Of a stretch of 15,317 nt of DNA, positions 8,881-15,317 are shown piece after piece. Made by a program: the position numbers and the translations under genes. Position 1 is the stretch's first letter; every line of letters begins with the position of its first letter. The notes under the pieces are model-generated. The model was not told the origin of the DNA. It saw only the letters and a program-made list of their open reading frames with translations, and did no database searches. Source of the stretch: Diatrype stigma (taxonomy: Eukaryota; Ascomycota; Sordariomycetes; Xylariales; Diatrypaceae); NCBI GenBank assembly GCA_022225965.2, contig JAKJXP020000219.1:1-15317 (forward strand), given 5' to 3'.

Positions 8881-9976
8881 GTATAATAATAATGGTTCGT
8901 ATTAATAAGTTATTAAATTAATTTTATTTAAATATAATTTAATTAATTACATAATAATAATTATACGAATAAATAAACTAATAAATTAATCTTATTTAAT
9001 TATAATAATTTATAATAATAAGCCTTTAAATTAATAACGCATTAGTAATCGTTTATATTAAAAAATTATAAGGCCAGCCTTATATAAATATAACCGTTCG
9101 TAATAATAAGTTTTAAAGTTAATTACACATTAATGCTTATTTATATTAATAAATATTAAGTTAATTACGTAATAAATATCGTTTATAATAAAAACCAAAT
9201 AAATTATTCGTATAATAAAAGTCGTTTATAATAAAAAGCTAATACGTTAACCGGGCATTAAGAATCGGACATTATTAATCGTTCGCATTAATAAGCATTA
9301 AATTAGCCGCGTATTAATAATCGTTTGTATTAAATAAGTTAACCGCGCATTAATGGTCGTTCGTATTAAAAAAACAGCCGCGTATTAATAATTAACCGCT
9401 TTAATAAACGTTAAATTAACCGCATATTAATAATCGTTCGTATTAAATAAATTAACCGCGAATTAATAATCGTTCGTATTAAATACGTTAACCGGATATT
9501 AATAATTAATCGTATTATTAAGCATTAAATCAGTCGCGTATTAATAATCGTTCGCATTAAATAAGTTAGCCGCGCATTAATAATCGTTCGTATTAAAAAG
9601 TTTAACCGCGTATTAATAATCGTTCGTATTAAAAAGTTTAACCGCATATTAATAATTAACCGTATTAATAAGCATTAAATTAACCGCGTTTAAATATAAT
9701 TAACTTTCGCATATAACCAATCTGCTTAAATTAATCAAAGTTCTAAGCATTAAGACATTATTAATCGTTCGTATTAATAAGTATTAAATTAATTAAATAT
9801 TAACGGTTATTTATATTAATAAGCATTAAATTAATTGCATATTAATAATTATTCGTATTAAATAAATTAGTCGCGTATTAATAGTTATTTATATTAATAA
9901 ATATTAAATTAACCGCGCCCAAATATGATTAATTCTTATATATAATTAACCTGCTTAAATTAATTTAAATTTTAAG
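8881..9976 (+). repeat. Decayed 36/42-bp tandem array related to the GGTCAACC repeats
   Basis: In the clearest part, TTAACCGCG-type motifs start at 9303, 9339, 9374, 9416, 9452, 9488, 9530, 9566, 9602, 9638 and 9680, so steps are 36 bp (once 35) with periodic 42-bp steps. The 36-bp units carry ATTAATAATCGTTCGTATTA; the 42-bp units end in AATAAGCATTAAAT. More degraded relatives extend left to about 8890 and right to 9976, with array-free gaps. Two end-pieces (9678-9747, 9908-9976) match the end of the array at 3395-3464 after C-to-T and G-to-A changes. Confidence 0.85.
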
Positions 9977-11203
9977 AGTTAAAATTAAATTTTCATATAA
10001 ACGATTTATTTAATACGAAAACTTATTTATTCACCTTTTTAAATACTTAAGATTTAAGAAATAAATGCTTTATGTCTTTTAATTAATTTAGTACCTTTTT
10101 ATCTTAAAACAGTTTATTTTTAATAAGATTAAAAATAATTCCGACGATATAAATATTTTAATTTAATAAAATCTTCTTTAATTAATTCATAGGAATTTTA
10201 AAGACACGGTTTTAATATGTTTAAAAATCTTCGATATTCTTTTTTAACTGGTTCTAAAAATGTTAATTTCGAATAAATTAATCTTTTAAATAATCTTAGA
10301 AATTTCTATTTCTTATTATATGGTTTTATATAATTAAATTAATATAAGGCTAATTAATATAAAATTAACTTTAAAACGTCTCGTTTATAAACATTTAATA
10401 AAAAAAATAACTGATTCGTAAATTATTAATTAATAAAGAAATGATTTTAAGAACTTTAGTTTTATATAATTAAATTCGTAAATGGCTAATTAATAAGTAA
10501 ATAATACTTATTTACGTATAAGGCTATAAATATGTTTATAATACGTCTTTTAATTTCTTTATTAATACGCCTTCATTTAGTAAATCTTTTCGTTATTTAA
10601 ATAAAATAAATAATAAGCTAATTTTACTTTTTAAGGTTTATTTCGAATTGTTATCGTTTATGCTTATCTTTATAACCAGGTTACGGTATTTCTTAAATTA
10701 TTAAAATTGTTTTATAATGTTAAAAGCTAACTTATAATTACGAAATAAGGTCGATTTTAATGGTTTAAGTAATTTAGTCTTTATTTAATTAATAAGAATT
10801 TAAGTTTTATAAATTCTAGGAATTTATTATTAAACCGACTTAAAAGCGAGAAAGTTTTAAAGCATAAATATAAAGAATATAATATAATCCTAATAAATTA
10901 TTTTATATATTTCTAAATAAAGCTTATAAGTATAATAATAAAGAATTAAAAGAGTTTTTTAATCGGGATATTATTTCTTTATTAAATGGAATTATAATTT
11001 CAAATTTATAATACCATATTCGGCTATTATTTTTAATATATAAGTAATAAAATAAATTAAGAATAATAATATTATATTATATTACTTATTAAAATATAAA
11101 TTATTATACTTATTAAATCGATATAATATATTTAATATAACTTAATTAATTATGTTTAAATTAAGCTTATAATATAAAAACTTATAACTTATTAAAAGTT
11201 AGC
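9977..11203. other. AT-rich DNA up to the gene boundary, no gene recognised
   Basis: The stretch is AT-rich with scattered T-rich and A-rich stretches and stops in all frames. TG and CA are slightly more frequent in 10050-10750 than in the left part, so RIP may be lighter here. A possible decayed minus-strand coding region lies at about 10000-10200, but no motif supports a name. The tract ends abruptly at the stop codon of the dehydrogenase gene. Confidence 0.55.
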
Positions 11204-12379
11204 CTATAAAGAAGTAACCGATCTTAAGTCGATAAATGAAATTAACTCTATAACCCTAGGAATAATAGCATTCAGAATCTGAGCAAGCTCATTGTAAATC
11301 CTGGCTTGAAGCCGCCTACCCTCTTCTGTATCAACAAATGGAGCAGGCGTACTAAGCTGGCAATCCTCGACGTAGAGCCCATGGCTCTTAGAACCAGCGG
11401 AGACAGCCCAAATGTAAGTACGAGCACCCATTTCCGGAGTGCGTGCCAGAATCGGGATAGCTACGGCCATCATCACTTTGAAATACCACGGCCAACTCAT
11501 TTCACGCAGGAGCTCGGACTGGCAAAATCCAGGATCGACCATGTTAAGAACGACTTGGACCCCTGTTCCGCTGTCATTCATTCGCTTTGCGACTTCACGC
11601 ATTGTCAACAAGCTGATGAGCTTAGTATTGGCGTAGCGGTTGTAGATGTCCTCGCTCCCTCTCAAGGCTTCGAAAATGGACGGTTCGTTCCGTTGCTCAA
11701 AGTTGGTATAGAAATGTGCATTGGACCCCACCACACAGAGATGCGGCTTTCCAGGCTACGGAGTAGTAAGCCGTATGAACTAGGATATGACGCTGGGGCA
11801 CCTGTTACTCACCTCTCCGTGTTGACCGTAAAATCTCATGTACGTCTTCCTTAAGACAGGCAAGAGTAGCAAAGCCATAAGCCATGTGGAGATTATGTTG
11901 ACCGTGCATAGCCGTTCATAACCCTCAGCTACGGAATATAGTTGGCTCAACAGGCCGGCATTTTCGACAACAACATCCAGTCTATCAAGTGTACTAGCTC
12001 GGCTGCAAAATAACTTGACGCTTTCAAATGACTCTAGGTTGACCTCCCATATCTCTAGCCTAGACTTGTTATGCCTGTCCCTCGTTGAGGATTCAATGTC
12101 ATGCCTAGCCGCCTCAGCTTTTGCGATATTTCTGCAACCGAGAATGACCCTTTCGGCATTGAGCTGTACGAAATATCGCGTGGCTTCGCAACCAATACCG
12201 GAATTTGCACCGGTCACAATGACAGTTTTTCCAGTGAAATCGGCCGTCGGTCGCGGCAGAGGTAGGATTTGAGTCGTGAAAGACCTGTACAAGCTTCGGT
12301 TCCTACGTTGATTTGATCAGCCTGTGTATACTTATTACGCGGCCAACGTACATGATAAAAATGGCATTTGTCGATCCAT
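11204..12379 (-). CDS. Short-chain dehydrogenase/reductase (SDR), three exons
   Basis: This is a probable NAD(P)H-dependent oxidoreductase of the classical SDR superfamily, of the fungal retinol-dehydrogenase-like type; its substrate is unknown. Proposed exons are 12379-12339, 12284-11813 and 11755-11204, giving about 354 residues, near family size. Visible motifs are the Rossmann glycine motif TGANSGIG (38-45), a GCRN segment after strand 2, ENAG in place of the usual NNAG (121-124), NIISTWLMALLLLPVL after helix 4, a candidate catalytic Ser in VVGSNAHF (182), and YANTK with the active-site Tyr212 and Lys216. DPGFCQSEL follows, as in fungal relatives. No signal peptide is evident. The second intron is well supported; the first exon is inferred because the SDR frame has a stop but no ATG upstream, and ATG 12367 is an alternative start. 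The usual Asp in the DLxSF region is Asn (VNLESF). The gene is divergent from the rhodopsin-domain gene, and its stop lies at the AT-rich boundary. Confidence 0.85.
11756..11812 (-). other. Intron 2 of the SDR gene (57 nt)
   Basis: On the minus strand the donor is GAG|GTGAGT and the acceptor is CCGTAG|CCTGG, with a CTTAC branch-like site about 15 nt upstream. Removing it is phase 0 and joins LRKTYMRFYGQHGE to PGKPHLCVVGS, restoring the family pattern. Reading through gives a stop about 10 codons into the intron. Confidence 0.85.
12285..12338 (-). other. Proposed intron 1 of the SDR gene (54 nt)
   Basis: On the minus strand the proposed donor is GCCGC|GTAATA and the acceptor TTGTACAG|GTC. It links a short ATG-containing exon in frame to SFTTQILPLPRPT. 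The donor is non-consensus. An alternative acceptor, CAACGTAG, would also keep the frame but makes a 36-nt intron, short for fungi. The exon junction is therefore tentative. Confidence 0.45.
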
Positions 12380-13307
12380 GAGACGTGATTCAGGTCAACC
12401 GAGTGGATCTGGAGGGGAATGTAGGTTGGGGTGAGAGGCGGTTGTGTTGGAAGCGAATGTAAGCAAAGATTCTTGAGCAATACGTTCAGGAGTGAATGTG
12501 GAAGCTTGGCGCAGGATTGTGTACCTAGGCATTTAGGTAGCATCAGGCTTCGCTATAGATTGAAGTTCTTATACATCTCTGTGTCACAATGTGATTCCGA
12601 GAGTCGAATCCGACCACCACCTACCTGTTTGAGCAAGTACATATATGCAGTGCGACATAGGCTGCCCGGGTGGTGGCTCAGCCGTCTTGGTAGCCCACCA
12701 GACCTAGACGCAGCGTGAGGTACTACGTATTTACTGATGATCCAGCGTCGGCTTTTGTTGGATCGTAGTTATGCTGTTAGATTCACTGCTGCTTTAGCGT
12801 TTATGCACTGCTTTAAATAGACCAGCCTTGCACAGAGAAACGAACAGCAACAAAAAGACCCTCTTGGCACGGTGCAACCCTTCTTCGTGGCTGACCGAAG
12901 AAGCTAACTATAGTTAGCTGTACGGTCAACGGTTGGTCATCTCCTAACCAGGTCGCGAGCATGTCAAGTAGTCACTGCAATTAGCACCACTGGAAGGATG
13001 GTCTCAGCATCGGCGAATAGGCCACTCAAGATATCAGCGCGTCCCAAAACCCCCTCATAGTTCCAGATGCCCCATGTTGGAGTGTCTCGTCGCTACGCTA
13101 TAAAGTTATAGCCTTGCATTTCCAGAGTTGAACTGAAATTATACGGCTTTCAACGCTGGTTCTTGCTTCTTTCCTAGTTGATGGGCTCGCGGTACCAGGC
13201 TCGCAAAGAAACAACTATCACTTCTCGACTTTATATGATTCTTCGGTGTTGGTCATCCGACAGAGTTCATTAGCTTCCCGTGGCTGTCATTTACGACCAA
13301 CGTTACT
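12380..13307. promoter_or_regulatory. Divergent intergenic region between SDR and rhodopsin-domain genes
   Basis: About 0.93 kb of normal-composition DNA separates the two start codons, so it should hold both promoters. A TATAAAG motif sits at 13099-13105 and TTATATGAT at 13231-13239, the latter about 70 bp before the plus-strand ATG; both are weak candidates. The 11-mer CAGGTCAACCG lies at 12391-12401, just upstream of the proposed SDR start. No coding exon is recognised inside. Confidence 0.55.
12880..12928. promoter_or_regulatory. Nested inverted repeats in the divergent promoter
   Basis: AGCTAACTATAGTTAGCT (12902-12919) is a perfect 18-bp palindrome. It sits inside TGACCG (12892-12897) and CGGTCA (12923-12928), which are nearly symmetric about the same centre. 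A further pair, CTTCTTCG (12880-12887) and CGAAGAAG (12896-12903), overlaps its left edge. Zn2Cys6 fungal regulators bind CGG/CCG half-sites, so a regulatory role is possible but only inferred. Confidence 0.55.
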
Positions 13308-14518
13308 ATGGCTTCAACTCAGACAAGTACAAGCCACTTCGATATCCAAGGGGCAATGTACGCCGTCCCATGGGTTCTGACTGGACTCTCGATATGGGCC
13401 GTCGGATTACGCGTCTACTTGCCCAGGAAGTTGTCCCGGACTGTCGATGCCGATGACTGGGTCATGGCTGCCGCCGTGCTTTTCCAGATTGCGTACCAAG
13501 TCCTCGTTACGATGTCAGTTATCAAAGGAGCTGGCAAAACACTTCCGCCCACCTTCACCCCCGATAACCTTATCGACCTACTTAAATGGTCATGGTTCTC
13601 AAACCCACTGGCTATCCTTGTATCTGTAACGGCAAGAGTTTCTATTGCCATTCTCCTGGTCCGCATATTTGGCATTCGCACCTGGTTCAAGTGGTTCATG
13701 ATCGTCTTCACCTCTATGGTCGTCATTATAGGCATTTTGAACATCGTCATCGTTTGGTTCCAGGCCCATCCTGTGCAAGCTCTATGGGACTTCCGCATTC
13801 CCGTACCCCACTGGAGCCCCATGATCCAGCAGACCTTCTCGTCAATTTTGCATGGTAAGCTTACGGATGAAATCTGTTCGACAACTTGGGCAACTATCAA
13901 ACTGACGTATATCCATCAGCCTTCCTCGCAGCGTCCGACCTACTCTACGTTGTGTTGCCAGTTTCATTTGTGTGGAAACTCAACACAACCGTACGCCGTA
14001 AAGTCGGATTGAGCCTGGTGTTAGCTTTGTCGATCATTACATTTGGAATTGCGCTTGCGAAACTCGTCTTAATCATTGGCGCCATGAGTACAGCCACGGA
14101 CGTTCAGGGTGACACCGCCGACGTTTTCTATATATTTTCAGTTCTTACCCTGATTAGTGGCGTGGAGCAGAACCTAGTTATCATCATCGGCTGCGCGCCG
14201 AAACTGCGCACCATTACGAAGGTCAAGCCAACATTCTTCAGCTTCTTTGGTTCAGAACTACGAAGTCTTCTCAGGAGAACGAAAGGCACCCCAGACACAT
14301 CGTTAACACCTGGATCGAAGCCCCACCACTCCGATTACTCAGACCTGGAGCTGCAGCCTCATCTACGCTTTGACCAGATACACCAGAGAGAGGCGTTGGC
14401 TGTCCGTAATCAGGTCCCCGGCATGACAGGCCAGGAACATGCAGGCAATAATATTCATCGACGTGATGACTTCACAATTACGAATCACATTCAGACGGTG
14501 CCAAGTCACCAGCTATAA
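13308..14518 (+). CDS. Seven-helix fungal rhodopsin-domain (PTH11/SAT4-like) membrane protein
   Basis: This is an integral membrane protein of the fungal rhodopsin-domain family, which includes PTH11-like putative receptors; ligand and partner are unknown. Exons 13308-13854 and 13920-14518 give 381 residues. Seven hydrophobic segments are visible at about 17-37, 49-71, 97-119, 128-151, 183-202, 211-237 and 250-275. Family features are DADDWVM before helix 2, ARVSIAILLVRIFG in helix 3, WFQAHPVQALW after helix 4, SDLLYVVLPVSFVWKL in helix 5 and EQNLVIIIGCAPKLR closing helix 7. A hydrophilic tail of about 100 residues follows, probably cytoplasmic. There is no signal peptide or N-terminal CFEM domain. 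The ATG has A at -3 and G at +4. The position after helix 4 that is often Cys (FQC) is Ala. The gene is divergent from the SDR gene. Confidence 0.9.
13855..13919 (+). other. Intron of the rhodopsin-domain gene (65 nt)
   Basis: The donor is CATG|GTAAGC, the branch site ACTGAC (13901-13906) and the acceptor CATCAG|CC. Splicing rebuilds an Ala codon from G at 13854 and CC at 13920-13921, and joins helix 4 and its loop to helix 5. Without splicing, the first frame runs into a non-homologous tail ending at 14012. Confidence 0.92.
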
Positions 14519-15317
14519 AGACGCCGATGCTTGGGTAGTCGCCTGTTTTTCCAAAGAATTAGCAGAGGATGAGTATGTAGCATTACAAAAATGTACCTGA
14601 TTCTATGAAGCCTCAGCTTTATGTCAACTCCTATTCCCCATGCAAGAAGGCACTTTGAGCCGCATAAGCTCATATCGCTATCACTTTAACGATGTGATGT
14701 GGGGTACTCCTTGGACATATCGTCTTTATAGTACTAAATACTTACAACAATTTAAAAGGCAGCGGTCGGGCTGTCGGCGCTCTGGGATTGATATTGGCGT
14801 CAGGGGTATTTTGACGTTACTCATTGAGATCGGACACTGTGCAGCTCCTGCAGTGGCCCAATACGGTAATCTTTAGTCCTTGTTGGATTAGGGATGCATG
14901 AGTGCCTGGAGATATCCAACTTTCCGAGCTGATTCTATGGGGTTTGAATCTGTCTCCTGTGATGCTAATATCACTATGCTCATTCATGTAAGTAGTAGCT
15001 CAATATTGCAGGGGTTGCTACGTAACGAAAGTATGAGTACTTATAGATTGGCTTGGTTTAGGGCGTATTGGTCCGTAACACGTATCACAGGTGCGCTTTA
15101 AGGCTTGGTATAAGGTTGTATTGCATAAAAGAAAACTCATTTGCTTGGCCATGGGGGCTTAAACGACATGTACTTTGCACGTGAAACCTACTGGCTACAT
15201 GTACTCGTCAGGGCTCTAATCGCCTTTTGACCCACAATTTTATGGCTTCGCCATTGGGGTCAGGGACAAGCTAAACGTATTGCAAAAGCAAAACGTAGTG
15301 TTTTCTACATAATTCTC
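14519..15317. other. Gene-free sequence downstream of the rhodopsin-domain gene
   Basis: Composition is normal and RIP marks are absent. It probably includes the 3' UTR and terminator of the membrane-protein gene. Short open frames at 14640-14876 and 14898-15101 show no family motif or splice structure. A small hairpin lies at 15228-15262: TGACCC and GGGTCA enclose ATGGC-TTC-GCCAT. No RNA gene is recognised. Confidence 0.6.

Noticed and set aside
11306..11854. Plus-strand 182-codon frame (and 11439-11636)
   Set aside because: Antisense shadow of the SDR exons, which have clear family motifs and splice sites.
12214..12543. Minus-strand 109-codon frame starting at ATG 12543
   Set aside because: It is out of frame with the SDR and shows no family motif. 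It could at most be 5' UTR.
12431..12718. Plus-strand 95-codon frame in the intergenic region
   Set aside because: No recognisable motif, odd composition and no splice or promoter support.
13415..13900. Minus-strand 161-codon frame
   Set aside because: Antisense shadow of the rhodopsin-domain exon 1, whose membrane helices and intron are well supported.
14640..15101. Two short plus-strand frames (78 and 67 codons)
   Set aside because: No motif, no consistent splice links and no similarity that I can recognise. They are kept only as a note in the downstream-region entry.

Overview
The window is the left end of a chromosome from a filamentous ascomycete (Pezizomycotina). It opens with perfect CCCTAA telomere repeats. 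About 11.1 kb of extremely AT-rich, gene-free DNA follows, with the signature of repeat-induced point mutation (RIP): CpA/TpG are depleted, TpA is greatly enriched, CpG survives, and old reading frames are full of TAA/TAG. At about 11.2 kb the composition changes abruptly to ordinary fungal genic DNA with short (54-65 nt) GT-AG introns. The genus cannot be named from this sequence.

Layout. 1-113: telomere. 331-1945: RIP-killed Ty1/copia pol (reverse transcriptase plus RNase H), pointing away from the telomere; its gag, protease and integrase half is missing. 1946-2845: AT-rich spacer. 2846-3322: GC-richer minisatellite of 28-bp units in two blocks of seven. 3324-3464: short GGTCAACC repeat array ending in a 9-bp inverted repeat. 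3465-4975: AT-rich DNA with several perfect hairpins. 4976-7490: tandem duplication of a segment of about 1.1-1.4 kb that carries internal 31-bp and 123-bp repeats. 7491-8880: AT-rich, nothing recognised. 8881-9976: decayed 36/42-bp tandem array, related to the GGTCAACC array at 3.4 kb. 9977-11203: AT-rich, nothing recognised.

Genic part. Two genes are transcribed divergently from a shared intergenic region of about 0.93 kb. On the minus strand (12379-11204) is a short-chain dehydrogenase/reductase (SDR). On the plus strand (13308-14518) is a seven-helix fungal rhodopsin-domain (PTH11/SAT4-like) membrane protein. The intergenic region holds a nested set of inverted repeats at 12880-12928 that could be a regulatory site. 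The SDR stop codon lies at the edge of the RIP-affected block. No gene is recognised after 14519.

No complete new enzymatic system is visible. The most unusual content is the repeat architecture: a mutation gradient preserved inside a minisatellite, ordered higher-level repeat periods, and three copies of one roughly 70-bp end-piece, one nearly pristine and two mutated by RIP.
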